Part shown: piece after piece, positions 39,260 to 47,190 of the stretch | Numbering within the stretch: position 1 is the stretch's first letter | How the letters are laid out: each line of letters begins with the position of its first letter | NCBI GenBank assembly: GCA_028284605.1 | Contig: JANQRL010000042.1 | Span: 1 to 64,000 of the forward strand | From: Paracoccaceae bacterium | GTDB taxonomy: Bacteria > Pseudomonadota > Alphaproteobacteria > Rhodobacterales > Rhodobacteraceae | Direction of reading: 5' to 3' | DNA length: 64,000 nucleotides | Made by a program: the position numbers and the translations under genes | Notes under the pieces: generated by a model | The model's input: only the letters and a program-made list of their open reading frames with translations | Databases searched by the model: none | Told to the model about the DNA's origin: nothing

Positions 39260-40425
39260 CCACGGTGGACGCGACCCTCGACGACAGCGCCGGCCGGGCG
39301 CGGGCGGTGATCTGGCTCGTCGCGGCGACGGTGCTGGTCTTTCTCGTCTGGGCCCGCTTCGCCTGGATCGACGAGATCGTGCGGGCGCCGGGGGAGGTCG
39401 TGGCCTCGTCACGGCCCCAGATCGTGCAGAATCTCGAAGGCGGCATTCTCGCAGAACTGGCCGTGCAGGAGGGGGCGGTGGTGGCTCCGGGCGATGTGCT
39501 GGCCCGGCTGCGCGGCACTCAATTCGCCACCCGCGCTGCCGATCTGGAGGCTCAGGTCGTGGCCGCCGATATCCGCCGGCTCCGGCTCGAGGCGGAGATG
39601 GAGGGGCTCTTCGATTTTGCCGTGCCGCCGGACTACGAGGAGCGGGCGCCGGAGATCGCGGCCTCGGAACGCGCGCTGCTCAATGCCCGCCAGGCCGATT
39701 ATGTGAGCAAGACCGACAGTGCCCGGCAGGTCGCGGCGGAGACCGAGCGGGAACTGGCGGTGCTCGAAGACCTGCTCGCCCGGGACATCGTGGCGCTGAT
39801 CGAGGTCACCGGCGCTCGCAAGGCCCATACCGACGCGCAGAGCCGACTGAGCGAGATCGTGACCGGGGCCGAACTGGACCGGGCGCGGGACTATTCCGAG
39901 ACATTGCAGGAGGTTGCGACGCTGCGTCAGGATTTGCGGCTGGCCCGCGACCAGCTCCAACGCACGGTGATCACCTCGCCGATGCGGGGCATCGTCAATG
40001 CGGTGGGCGTGAGCACCATCGGCGGCGTGATCCGCCCGGGCGAGGAGATTTTCGAGATCATCCCCCTCGATGATGCGTTGCAGGTCGAGGCGCGGGTGAA
40101 GCCGGCGGATATCGCCCATGTGGTGGCGGGCCAGCAGGCGACGATCAAGCTCTCGGCCTACGATTTCACCATCCACGGCACCCTGCCGGGGCGTGTGGTG
40201 CGGGTCTCGGCGGATACGTTCGAGGATGAGCGGCAGGCCCAGACGGAGCCGCATTATCGCGTGACCGTGGAGGTGGATTCGGAGGGGCTCACCGAACGTC
40301 AGGCGGGGATCGAGATTCGCCCGGGGATGCAGGCGACGGTGGAACTCCATACCGGCGCGAAGACCGTGCTGAGCTATCTGACGAAACCGCTCTACCGCTC
40401 ACAGGAGGCGCTGCGGGAGCCTTGA
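39256..40425 (+). CDS. HlyD-family periplasmic adaptor of the type I system
   Basis: 389 residues: one N-terminal transmembrane helix (about 18-38), biotinyl-lipoyl-like halves (VVASSRPQIVQNLEGGILAELAVQEGAVVAPGDVL and ITSPMRGIVNAVGVSTIGGVIRPGEEIFEIIPLDD), a coiled-coil hairpin (about 95-235), and a C-terminal beta domain. It bridges the inner-membrane ABC exporter and the TolC-like channel. The stop is nine bases before the first palindrome of the 40.4-kb array, so the array lies at the end of this operon. Confidence 0.92.
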   Translation: MTTVDATLDDSAGRARAVIWLVAATVLVFLVWARFAWIDEIVRAPGEVVASSRPQIVQNLEGGILAELAVQEGAVVAPGDVLARLRGTQFATRAADLEAQVVAADIRRLRLEAEMEGLFDFAVPPDYEERAPEIAASERALLNARQADYVSKTDSARQVAAETERELAVLEDLLARDIVALIEVTGARKAHTDAQSRLSEIVTGAELDRARDYSETLQEVATLRQDLRLARDQLQRTVITSPMRGIVNAVGVSTIGGVIRPGEEIFEIIPLDDALQVEARVKPADIAHVVAGQQATIKLSAYDFTIHGTLPGRVVRVSADTFEDERQAQTEPHYRVTVEVDSEGLTERQAGIEIRPGMQATVELHTGAKTVLSYLTKPLYRSQEALREP

Positions 40426-40433
40426 GGCGTCGG

Positions 40434-40546
40434 AAGGCGCGTCGACGCGCCTTTCTTATGCGCCGTCGACGGCGCCGCGTCGACGCGGCGTTGGACGCGC
40501 TTGCGCAAGCGCGTGGCCACGGCCCGTCGACGGGCCGTGCCGGCAC
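40434..40546. repeat. Array of five perfect palindromes, order a-b-c-d-e
   Basis: Loopless perfect palindromes: a AAGGCGCGTCGACGCGCCTT (40434-40453), b GCGCCGTCGACGGCGC (40460-40475), c CGCCGCGTCGACGCGGCG (40473-40490, overlapping b by three), d ACGCGCTTGCGCAAGCGCGT (40495-40514), e a 22-mer with core GGCCCGTCGACGGGCC (40518-40539), then GTGCCGGCAC (40537-40546). Four of the five share a GTCGAC centre. The same five cores occur in opposite order at 45184-45297. The array stands between the convergent hlyD-like and epimerase genes and could terminate both transcripts. Confidence 0.85.
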
Positions 40547-40720
40547 CAATGCCGAGCGGCGGCGTCCGGACGTGAGAGCCCCAGAGTATTCCGGCATAGT
40601 GGTGCGCACGGGGGGCTTCGATTATTCGTCGAGTAATCGCACTTTCGATCCCTCGACGAAGGATCGGATTCGTGGGGCTGCGACTTTTCTGGAGAGGGGG
40701 GCCTGCTCGCGACGGCGTGT
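40547..40720. terminator. Convergent intergenic region with two further hairpins
   Basis: Beyond the palindrome array this gap holds a hairpin at 40619-40639 (CGATTATTC paired with GAGTAATCG, 3-base loop, one G-U pair) and a weaker one at 40646-40666 (CGATCC with GGATCG). Both have CGTCGA or TCGACG near the loop, echoing the array. No T-runs are seen. No coding sequence is supported. Confidence 0.45.
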
Positions 40721-41734
40721 CTACGCGGGCAGGGCCACCGCGCCGGGGGTCGTGAGCGCTTCGTCATCCGCGTCGTAGTCAAAATGATCCCGCGGATAGG
40801 CAGCGAGCTGCGGGAGGACCTCGCGCCAGTCCCGCCCTTCCGTTGCGCGCACCAGCCAGTCGAGGGCCGGGCCCACGGTCTCGGCATAAGTACCGGAGCC
40901 GGGGCGGGCGGAGGCGCAGACCAGGGGGCGTTCGGTGGACCAGGGCGTCATGCCCTGCTCTGGCGGCCATGGGCCGGGCGGCAGGCCGACCAGCGTGGCG
41001 GAGCGGCCGAGATGGGCCATGATCGTGCCGGCGATCTCGGCGACGTTCGGGGCGTCGGCATCGGTCACGTTCTCGATCGCCTGACCCTTGCGGACCAGCG
41101 CTTGGCCCACTGCTTCGGCGATGGCCCGGGTGGAGGTCGTCTGGAACCGGCTCTCTCCCATGAAGGCGAGGGGAATGCGATCCCGCCCGTCAAGCAGCCG
41201 CTTCACGATCCACCATTCGCGGGCATGGGAGCTCTCCGGTCCGTGGATCGCGCAGGGGCGCAGGATCGTCAGGGGGACATCCGCGCCATCGAGCAGCCGC
41301 TCTTCGAGGGCGACCTTGCGGGTCGAATAGGTCTCCGGCCCCGGCGCGGTGGTGGGGTGGTCCTCGGGGATCGGTACCGGGAAGTGCGGAAAGCCGGTCT
41401 CCACCGCCTCATCGAGGGTTCGGCCCTCGGCATCGCGATAGACGCTCGCGCTCGACACCACGACCAGATGGCCGATGCCGGACTGGTAGGCCAGGAGCTG
41501 CTCGGCATGGGAGGCATCGAAGGCCACGCAATCGAGGACCATGTCCGCGCCCGGCCCCAGCACGCGGCGCAGGTCATCCGGGTTCTCGCGGTCCGCTGAA
41601 ACGTGCCGCCAGGGCCCGGTGGGCCCCTCCGCGCGGCGGCTGACCACGGTCACGTCGTGTCCGGCCTCCCCGAAGGCCCGGCCCACCGCCGAACCGATCT
41701 GCCCGGTGCCGCCGAGAATGACGAGCCGGGCCAT
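40721..41734 (-). CDS. NAD-dependent epimerase/dehydratase family protein
   Basis: 337-residue extended SDR protein. Rossmann motif VILGGTGQIGSAVGRAF at the N-terminus, SSASVYRDAEG, the catalytic YxxxK as TYSTRKV, and LRPCAIHGPESS. These enzymes act on nucleotide sugars or related substrates; this branch also resembles isoflavone-reductase-like or NAD-binding domain proteins whose substrates are not assignable. It is followed three bases later by the SRPBCC gene, suggesting a leftward ArsR-SRPBCC-epimerase operon. Confidence 0.85.
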   Translation of the reverse strand: MARLVILGGTGQIGSAVGRAFGEAGHDVTVVSRRAEGPTGPWRHVSADRENPDDLRRVLGPGADMVLDCVAFDASHAEQLLAYQSGIGHLVVVSSASVYRDAEGRTLDEAVETGFPHFPVPIPEDHPTTAPGPETYSTRKVALEERLLDGADVPLTILRPCAIHGPESSHAREWWIVKRLLDGRDRIPLAFMGESRFQTTSTRAIAEAVGQALVRKGQAIENVTDADAPNVAEIAGTIMAHLGRSATLVGLPPGPWPPEQGMTPWSTERPLVCASARPGSGTYAETVGPALDWLVRATEGRDWREVLPQLAAYPRDHFDYDADDEALTTPGAVALPA

Positions 41735-41737
41735 GGG

Positions 41738-42202
41738 TCAGGCCGTCACCCGGCCCGTCGCACAGGCCCGCCCGTAGCAGGTGACCAGCACATGGTCCCA
41801 GCCGGTCCGGTAATTGCCGTGGAGCGCCGTCGCCGCCTCACCCAACCGCTCGAAGCCGCCATGGGTCAGCTCGACCCTCGTGCCGGTGCCCTCGGGCGCG
41901 AAGACCACGAGGAGGTCGGTCGCCTCCTCCTCGTCGCGGCCCACATGCCAGGCGACACCGAACCGCGCCCCGGGGGCCCAGTCGGTGATCCGGCCCCATG
42001 GGGCCTGGGTCCCATCGGGTTTGGTCTCGACGATCTGTCCGCCCTCGCGCGGCTCCACGGTCACCTCCCGCGGCAGGTCCCCGTCGCCGGCGGAGAGGGA
42101 ATGGGTGTCCACCGGCCACCATTCACCCATCCGTTCGGTGAAGAGGCGGAACGCCTCTTCCGGCGGCAAAGGCACTGTCAGCGTCTTTCGGATCGGGTCC
42201 AT
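41738..42202 (-). CDS. SRPBCC (AHSA1/START-like) domain protein
   Basis: 154 residues from MDPIRKTLTVPLPPEEAFRLFTERMGEWWP, the typical opening of SRPBCC proteins paired with ArsR regulators; later TDLLVVFAPEGTGTRVELTHGGFERLG is the core strand pattern. It probably binds a hydrophobic ligand. It is four bases from the ArsR gene, a widespread two-gene pairing of unknown precise role. Confidence 0.9.
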   Translation of the reverse strand: MDPIRKTLTVPLPPEEAFRLFTERMGEWWPVDTHSLSAGDGDLPREVTVEPREGGQIVETKPDGTQAPWGRITDWAPGARFGVAWHVGRDEEEATDLLVVFAPEGTGTRVELTHGGFERLGEAATALHGNYRTGWDHVLVTCYGRACATGRVTA

Positions 42203-42206
42203 GGGC

Positions 42207-42539
42207 CTAGTCCTTTCTCTTCTGCGCCTCTGCCTCGGCCGCGCGGGCAAAGGCGGCGAGCGCGTCGTCCCAGAGGTCATCGAGATAGCGGCGCAATTCG
42301 TCCACACCGCCGGGCGCCAGCCGATAATAGCGCCGCGTGCCCTTCGGCGTCACCTCCACCAGACCGGCATCGGTCAGCACCCTGAGATGCTGCGACACCG
42401 CCGGGCGGCTGACCGGCAGGGGGCCGGCAAGGGCCCCGACCGGCGACGGCCCCGCCCGCAGTGCCTCGACGATCGCGCGGCGGGTCGGATCGGCCAGCGC
42501 CTCGATCGCCGGGGCTATTGTAACTCCGTTAGCCATCAC
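42207..42539 (-). CDS. ArsR-family winged-helix repressor
   Basis: 110 residues: ALADPTRRAIVEALRAGPSPVGALAGPLPVSRPAVSQHLRVLTDAGLVEVTPKGTRRYYRL is a canonical ArsR helix-turn-helix with wing. No cysteine metal site is visible, so it belongs to the metal-independent group paired with SRPBCC proteins. CTTACCGTAAG just upstream of its start (about 42540-42550) is a small dyad suitable for autoregulation. Two ATG codons in a row make the start uncertain by one residue. Confidence 0.9.
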   Translation of the reverse strand: MMANGVTIAPAIEALADPTRRAIVEALRAGPSPVGALAGPLPVSRPAVSQHLRVLTDAGLVEVTPKGTRRYYRLAPGGVDELRRYLDDLWDDALAAFARAAEAEAQKRKD

Positions 42540-42680
42540 TTACCGTAAGCCATGACTGACGATTCGAGTCAAGCGGACCGGGCCCGCCCTTGAAGGCCCT
42601 TGAGGCCGTCACTAAGACTCCGTCAGCATTTGACCCTTAAGGACGTCCCCGTCCGACAATCCCGAGAGGCAGCACGAGCA
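42540..42680 (+). promoter_or_regulatory. Divergent ArsR-clpP control region
   Basis: The 141-bp gap contains the ArsR dyad next to the ArsR gene. On the clpP side, CTTGAA at about 42590 and CTTGAG at about 42600 resemble the -35 of RpoH heat-shock promoters, which would suit clpP, but no convincing RpoH -10 follows. GAGAGGCAGC before the clpP start provides the ribosome site. Confidence 0.35.
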
Positions 42681-43310
42681 ATGCGCGATCCCGTCGAAAC
42701 CTACATGAACCTCGTCCCCATGGTGGTCGAACAGACCAGCCGGGGGGAGCGGGCCTACGACATCTTCTCGCGCCTCCTGAAAGAGCGCATCGTCTTCGTC
42801 AGCGGCCCGGTTCACGACGGGATGAGCCAGCTCGTCGTCGCCCAGCTTCTGCATCTGGAGGCAGACAATCCGAAGAAAGAGATTTCGATGTATATCAACT
42901 CGCCGGGTGGCGTGGTGACGTCGGGGCTCTCGATCTACGACACGATGCAGTACATCAAACCGAAGGTCTCGACCCTTGTGATCGGCCAGGCGGCGTCCAT
43001 GGGTTCTCTGCTTCTCACCGCCGGCGAGCCCGGCATGCGCCTCTCGCTGCCGAACAGCCGGATCATGGTCCATCAGCCCTCAGGCGGCTATCAGGGCCAG
43101 GCCACGGACATCATGATCCACGCCGAGGAAACGCTGAAGCTGAAGCGGCGGCTCAATGAAATCTACGTGAAGCATACCGGCCAGACGCTCAAGAAGGTCG
43201 AGGGCGCGCTGGAGCGGGACAACTTCATGTCGCCCGAAGAGGCCAAGGAATGGGGGCTGATCGACGAGATCGTCGAGAACCGGCCGAAGGGCGACGACAG
43301 CGAAAACTGA
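42681..43310 (+). CDS. clpP: ATP-dependent Clp protease proteolytic subunit
   Basis: 209 residues from [33 protein letters not shown]; a longer frame upstream has no family support. The Ser-His-Asp triad is visible as Ser106 (GQAASMGS), His131 (MVHQPSGG) and Asp180 (ERDNFMS). It forms the tetradecameric chamber that degrades substrates delivered by ClpX or ClpA. clpX follows 116 bp downstream. Confidence 0.97.
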   Translation: MRDPVETYMNLVPMVVEQTSRGERAYDIFSRLLKERIVFVSGPVHDGMSQLVVAQLLHLEADNPKKEISMYINSPGGVVTSGLSIYDTMQYIKPKVSTLVIGQAASMGSLLLTAGEPGMRLSLPNSRIMVHQPSGGYQGQATDIMIHAEETLKLKRRLNEIYVKHTGQTLKKVEGALERDNFMSPEEAKEWGLIDEIVENRPKGDDSEN

Positions 43311-43320
43311 CCCTCCGACC

Positions 43321-43342
43321 CCGCCCCGGGCGCGGCGTTTTT
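43321..43342 (+). terminator. GC-rich hairpin with T-run between clpP and clpX
   Basis: CGCCCCG and CGCGGCG pair with one internal mismatch and are followed by TTTTT (43338-43342). This looks like a weak intrinsic terminator or attenuator after clpP, allowing separate control of clpX. Stability has not been computed. Confidence 0.5.
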
Positions 43343-43426
43343 GACGTTGTGACCGGTTTGCCCCTGCCCTAGGGTAGCGGGAAGGGTCGGGGAACGACGA
43401 CAGGCCGGGCACCAAGAGGTTCAGGT

Positions 43427-44689
43427 ATGGCCAGCAATTCAGGCGGCGACAGCAAGAACACCCTCTATTGCAGCTTCTGCGGCAAGAGCCAGCATGAGGT
43501 GCGCAAGCTCATTGCGGGCCCGACGGTGTTCATCTGCGACGAATGCGTCGAGCTCTGCATGGACATCATCCGCGAGGAGACGAAGTCGGCCGGGCTGAAA
43601 TCCTCCGACGGGGTGCCGACGCCGAAGGAAATCTGCGAGGTTCTCGACGATTATGTGATCGGGCAGGGGCACGCGAAGCGGGTGCTCTCGGTCGCGGTCC
43701 ACAACCATTACAAGCGGCTGAACCATGCCTCGAAGACAGATATCGAACTGGCGAAGTCGAACATCCTGCTGATCGGGCCCACCGGCTGCGGCAAGACGCT
43801 GCTCGCCCAGACTCTGGCGCGCATCCTGGATGTGCCGTTCACCATGGCCGATGCCACGACCCTCACCGAGGCCGGCTATGTCGGTGAGGATGTCGAGAAT
43901 ATCATCCTCAAGCTGCTTCAGGCCAGCGAATACAATGTCGAACGGGCCCAGCGCGGCATCGTCTATATCGACGAGGTCGACAAGATCACCCGCAAGTCCG
44001 ACAACCCCTCGATCACAAGGGATGTCTCGGGCGAGGGGGTGCAGCAGGCGCTCTTGAAGATCATGGAAGGCACCGTTGCTTCGGTACCGCCCCAGGGCGG
44101 GCGGAAACATCCGCAGCAGGAATTCCTGCAAGTGGACACCACGAACATCCTCTTCATCTGCGGCGGCGCCTTCGCGGGGCTCGACAAGATCATCTCCCAG
44201 CGCGGCAAGGGCTCGGCCATGGGCTTTGGCGCCGATGTGCGCGACGTGGATGAGCGCGGGGTGGGCGAGGTGTTCAGCGATCTCGAACCCGAGGATTTGC
44301 TGAAATTCGGCCTGATCCCGGAATTCGTTGGCCGTCTGCCGGTGATCGCGACGCTGGAGGACCTCGACGAGGATGCCCTCGTGACGATCCTGACCGAGCC
44401 GAAGAATGCGCTGGTGAAACAGTACCAGCGGCTCTTCGAGCTGGAGGATACCCGGCTGACCTTCACCGACGATGCACTGAAGGCCATCGCCAAGCGCGCT
44501 ATCGAGCGCAAGACCGGCGCGCGCGGCCTGCGCTCGATCATGGAGGACATCCTGCTCGACACGATGTTCGACCTGCCGGGCATGGATGCGGTCAATGAGG
44601 TGGTGGTCAATGAAGAGGCCGTGGGCCCCGATGCCGCCCCGCTGATGATCTACGGCGAAGACCAGAAGGATGCAGTAAGCGCGGGCTGA
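43427..44689 (+). CDS. clpX: ATP-dependent Clp protease ATP-binding subunit ClpX
   Basis: 420 residues. N-terminal zinc finger with Cys15, Cys18, Cys37 and Cys40; Walker A GPTGCGKT (117-124); Walker [12 protein letters not shown]; sensor and pore motifs ([21 protein letters not shown]) all present. ClpX unfolds tagged proteins and feeds ClpP. Length and motif order are standard, with no anomalies. Confidence 0.97.
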   Translation: MASNSGGDSKNTLYCSFCGKSQHEVRKLIAGPTVFICDECVELCMDIIREETKSAGLKSSDGVPTPKEICEVLDDYVIGQGHAKRVLSVAVHNHYKRLNHASKTDIELAKSNILLIGPTGCGKTLLAQTLARILDVPFTMADATTLTEAGYVGEDVENIILKLLQASEYNVERAQRGIVYIDEVDKITRKSDNPSITRDVSGEGVQQALLKIMEGTVASVPPQGGRKHPQQEFLQVDTTNILFICGGAFAGLDKIISQRGKGSAMGFGADVRDVDERGVGEVFSDLEPEDLLKFGLIPEFVGRLPVIATLEDLDEDALVTILTEPKNALVKQYQRLFELEDTRLTFTDDALKAIAKRAIERKTGARGLRSIMEDILLDTMFDLPGMDAVNEVVVNEEAVGPDAAPLMIYGEDQKDAVSAG

Positions 44690-44734
44690 TCCCAGCGCCT
44701 TGCGGATGGGTCCGTCGCGCCGTAAGCCGGCCCC

Positions 44735-45112
44735 ATGCGCCGCCTGATCTCCACTGGCTCTCCCTTCGAGCGCGACATTGGCTATTCCCGGGCCGTTCTC
44801 TGCGATGGCTGGGTTTTCGTTGCCGGGACGACGGGCTACGATTATGCCACGATGGAGATGCCCGCCTCCGTTGAAGATCAGTGCAGGAACGCACTCCAGA
44901 CCATTGAAAACGCTTTGAAAGAGGCGGGGAGCGGTCTCGAGAATGTGGTCCGTGTCACCTACATTCTCCCCGACCCGGCGGACTGGCCCGCCTGCTGGCC
45001 GGTGACCCGGGCGGTCTTCGGCGACATCCGCCCCGCCTCCACGATGTTCTCCGCCGGGCTCCAGACGCCGGAGATGAAGATCGAGATTGAGGTCACCGCG
45101 CGGGTTCCCTGA
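44735..45112 (+). CDS. RidA/YjgF-family protein
   Basis: 125 residues: RDIGYSRAVLCDGWVFVAGTTGYDYATMEMP and the C-terminal DIRPASTMFSAGLQTPEMKIEIEVTAR are family landmarks. The RidA deaminase arginine position is not in the standard R-x-S form, so enamine/imine deaminase activity is likely but less certain than for true RidA; it belongs to a side branch. It is 45 bp after clpX, perhaps co-transcribed. Confidence 0.88.
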   Translation: MRRLISTGSPFERDIGYSRAVLCDGWVFVAGTTGYDYATMEMPASVEDQCRNALQTIENALKEAGSGLENVVRVTYILPDPADWPACWPVTRAVFGDIRPASTMFSAGLQTPEMKIEIEVTARVP

Positions 45113-45183
45113 TCCCGGAAGCTCCTGGATCGTTGGATCCCAGACCAGATCGATACCGAGCGAGAGGGTTCAGCCGGTGCGGG

Positions 45184-45297
45184 ACGGCCCGTCGACGGGC
45201 CGTGGGACGCGCTTGCGCAAGCGCGTCGGGCGCCGCGTCGACGCGGCGTGACCAAGCGCCGTCGACGGCGCTTCAGCAAGGCGCGTCGACGCGCCTT
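45184..45297. repeat. Array of five perfect palindromes, order e-d-c-b-a (inverted copy of the 40.4-kb array)
   Basis: e ACGGCCCGTCGACGGGCCGT (45184-45203), d a 22-mer with core ACGCGCTTGCGCAAGCGCGT (45206-45227), c CGCCGCGTCGACGCGGCG (45231-45248), b AAGCGCCGTCGACGGCGCTT (45254-45273), a AAGGCGCGTCGACGCGCCTT (45278-45297). The palindromes match those at 40434-40539 but the short spacers between them do not. The array lies between the RidA and NDUFA12 genes. Confidence 0.85.
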
Positions 45298-45323
45298 CCG
45301 CGTGGGCCCCACTGGACCTCACT

Positions 45324-45361
45324 CCGCTCCTCTGGCAAGACGGGCTAGCGAAGCGGAGCGG
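45324..45361 (+). promoter_or_regulatory. Hairpin covering the NDUFA12 ribosome binding site
   Basis: CCGCTCC (45324-45330) pairs perfectly with GGAGCGG (45355-45361), and the GGAG of the second arm is the ribosome binding site six bases before the ATG at 45365. The loop is 24 bases. If it forms, it would mask translation initiation. The function is inferred. Confidence 0.45.
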
Positions 45362-45364
45362 CAC

Positions 45365-45748
45365 ATGGCCCTAGGCACCTTCATCAAGCGCATCTTCACC
45401 TGGTGGAACGGCCAGACCTTCGGCACCCAGCTTTTTACTTGGCGCCGGGGCGAAAAGGTGGGCGAGGATGACGAGGGCAACGTCTATTACCGCAACGCCG
45501 ATGACAGCAGACGTTGGGTGATCTTCAACGGCGAGTCAGAGGCGAGCCGGGTGAGCCCGGACTGGCATGGCTGGCTGCACCGGACCTGGGACGAGCCGCC
45601 GAGTGAGAAGCCGTTGCCAAGGCAGCCGTGGGAACGCGAGCACATGCCGAACCTGACCGGCACGGCAGAAGCCTACGCACCGGCCGGCTCGATCCGGCAC
45701 CAGGACCCGGCCGACCGCCGCGACTACGAGGCCTGGACGCCCGAATAG
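45365..45748 (+). CDS. NADH:ubiquinone oxidoreductase accessory subunit NDUFA12
   Basis: 127 residues from [42 protein letters not shown]; the pattern with [31 protein letters not shown] defines the NDUFA12 (B17.2) family. It is an accessory subunit of respiratory complex I in alphaproteobacteria and mitochondria. Its position before mlaD and DUF2155 is typical of Rhodobacteraceae. An upstream in-frame ATG would read through the palindrome array and is rejected. Confidence 0.94.
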   Translation: MALGTFIKRIFTWWNGQTFGTQLFTWRRGEKVGEDDEGNVYYRNADDSRRWVIFNGESEASRVSPDWHGWLHRTWDEPPSEKPLPRQPWEREHMPNLTGTAEAYAPAGSIRHQDPADRRDYEAWTPE

Positions 45749-45764
45749 GCGGGAGGACAAGCGC

Positions 45765-46217
45765 ATGCGCGAACACCTGACCGAAGTGCTGGTGGGGGCG
45801 GCGGTGCTGGCCGTCGCCCTGGGCTTTCTGGTCTATACGACCCAGACCACCGGGGTGACGGGCGCTGCGACGGACCAGACGCTCACGGCCAGCTTCCGCT
45901 CCGCCGAAGGGGTCACGGTGGGCACCGATATCCGGCTCGCCGGGGTCAAGATCGGCACCGTCACCGGGCTCGACCTCAACACCGAGACCTACCGCGCCGA
46001 TGTGACGCTCAGCCTCGCCGAGGACGTGCTGGTTCCCGATGACAGCGTGGTCGTGGTTGCCAGCGAGGGGCTCTTGGGGGGCACCTTCGTGGAGATCGTG
46101 CCGGGCGGGTCGTTCGAGTATTATGCGAATGGCGACCAGATCCTGAACACGCAAGGGGCGGTGAGCGTCATCGGTCTTCTGACCCAGTTCGTCAGCGGCG
46201 GGGAAAGTGCTGAATGA
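45765..46217 (+). CDS. mlaD: Outer-membrane lipid asymmetry protein MlaD (MCE domain)
   Basis: 150 residues: one N-terminal transmembrane helix (EVLVGAAVLAVALGFLVYTT) and a single MCE domain (TASFRSAEGVTVGTDIRLAGVKIGTVTGLDL, VPDDSVVVVASEGLLGGTFVEIVPGG). MlaD hexamers bind phospholipid for the MlaFEDB transporter. Other mla genes are not in the window. It overlaps the DUF2155 gene by four bases (ATGA). Confidence 0.92.
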   Translation: MREHLTEVLVGAAVLAVALGFLVYTTQTTGVTGAATDQTLTASFRSAEGVTVGTDIRLAGVKIGTVTGLDLNTETYRADVTLSLAEDVLVPDDSVVVVASEGLLGGTFVEIVPGGSFEYYANGDQILNTQGAVSVIGLLTQFVSGGESAE

Positions 46218-46573
46218 CAAGGCTTTGCGCGGCATTCTTCGCGTTGCTTTTGGCGCTTCCAGCGGCGGCGCAGGAGGCCACCAACGGCTCCGCCGGCGTG
46301 GTCCGGGTGCTCGACAAGATCACCGGAAATGTGCGCGACCTTGAAATCCCCGCCGGTGACGCGACCCGGATCGGTCTCCTCGAAATCCGCCTGGCGGAAT
46401 GCCGCTACCCGACCGGCAATCCCTCCGGCGACGCCTTCGCGCTCCTCACCGTGTTCTATCGCGGCATCGCCGACCCGGTGTTCCGGGGATGGATGGTGGC
46501 CTCGGCCCCGGCGCTCAATCCGATGGACCACCCGCGCTACGACGTCTGGGTCCTCCGCTGTAGCACCGCCTGA
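46214..46573 (+). CDS. DUF2155 exported protein
   Basis: 119 residues with a signal peptide (MTRLCAAFFALLLALPAAAQ-EA) and the DUF2155 core: VVRVLDKITGNVRDLEIPAGD, IRLAECRYP, and ADPVFRGWMVASAPALNPMDHPRYDVWVLRC. The two cysteines (ECRYP and LRCSTA) may form a disulfide in the periplasm. Function unknown; an envelope role is suggested by coupling to mlaD. Its 3' end overlaps aat by 37 bp. Confidence 0.9.
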   Translation: MTRLCAAFFALLLALPAAAQEATNGSAGVVRVLDKITGNVRDLEIPAGDATRIGLLEIRLAECRYPTGNPSGDAFALLTVFYRGIADPVFRGWMVASAPALNPMDHPRYDVWVLRCSTA

Positions 46574-47181
46574 GCCGACGGGATCGGCCCCTGGGCATGG
46601 AAATCGGCGCGCCGGGCGAGGGCCGCGTCGAGTTCTTTGTGATAGGTGGCGCGGCTCACCTCCAGCGCGCCGAGGCTTGCCAGATGCGGCGTGATGAACT
46701 GCGTGTCGAAGAGCGTGAACCCCCCGATGCGGAGCCGGTCAACCAGCCAGGCCAGGGCGAGCTTCGACCCGTCCGTGATCCGGGAGAACATACTCTCGCC
46801 GAAGAAGGCCGCGCCGAGCGTCACGCCATAGACCCCTCCGACGAGCCGGTCCTCGACCCAGATTTCCATCGAATGGGCGTGCCCGGCATGGTGCAGCTCG
46901 GTGTAGAGCTCCGCGATCCTCTCGTTGATCCAGGTCTCTTCGCGATCCGCGCAGGCGGCGACGACCCCGGCGAAATCCCGGTCCGCCGCCACGGTGAACC
47001 CGCCGCGCCGCATCCGCCGGGCCAGTGACCGTGAAATGCGGAACCCGTCGAGCGGCAGCACCCCGCGCTGGCGCGGATCGACCCAGAAGATCTCCGCCTC
47101 CGCCCGTCCCTCGGCCATCGGAAAGATCCCCGCGGCATAGGCATTCAGCAGCAGTTCCGGGGTCATCCGCTGCGGCCGCAT
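46537..47181 (-). CDS. aat: Leucyl/phenylalanyl-tRNA--protein transferase
   Basis: 214 residues: LLLNAYAAGIFPMAEGRAEAEIFWVDPRQRGVLPLDGFRISRSL is the classic N-terminus, with TWINERI, AHSMEIWVEDRLVGGVYGVTLGAAFFGESMFSR and LFDTQFITPHLASLGALEVSR. It adds Leu or Phe to the N-terminus of proteins, tagging them for ClpS/ClpAP (N-degron pathway). It converges on and overlaps the DUF2155 gene. accC lies 9 bp upstream, likely the same transcript. Confidence 0.95.
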   Translation of the reverse strand: MRPQRMTPELLLNAYAAGIFPMAEGRAEAEIFWVDPRQRGVLPLDGFRISRSLARRMRRGGFTVAADRDFAGVVAACADREETWINERIAELYTELHHAGHAHSMEIWVEDRLVGGVYGVTLGAAFFGESMFSRITDGSKLALAWLVDRLRIGGFTLFDTQFITPHLASLGALEVSRATYHKELDAALARRADFHAQGPIPSAQAVLQRRTQTS

Positions 47182-47190
47182 CGCCGGGCC

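Noticed and set aside
40434-45297. CRISPR array interpretation of the repeated palindromes
   Set aside because: The repeats are five different palindromes with 2-6-base gaps, not one direct repeat with uniform spacers, and no cas genes are present.
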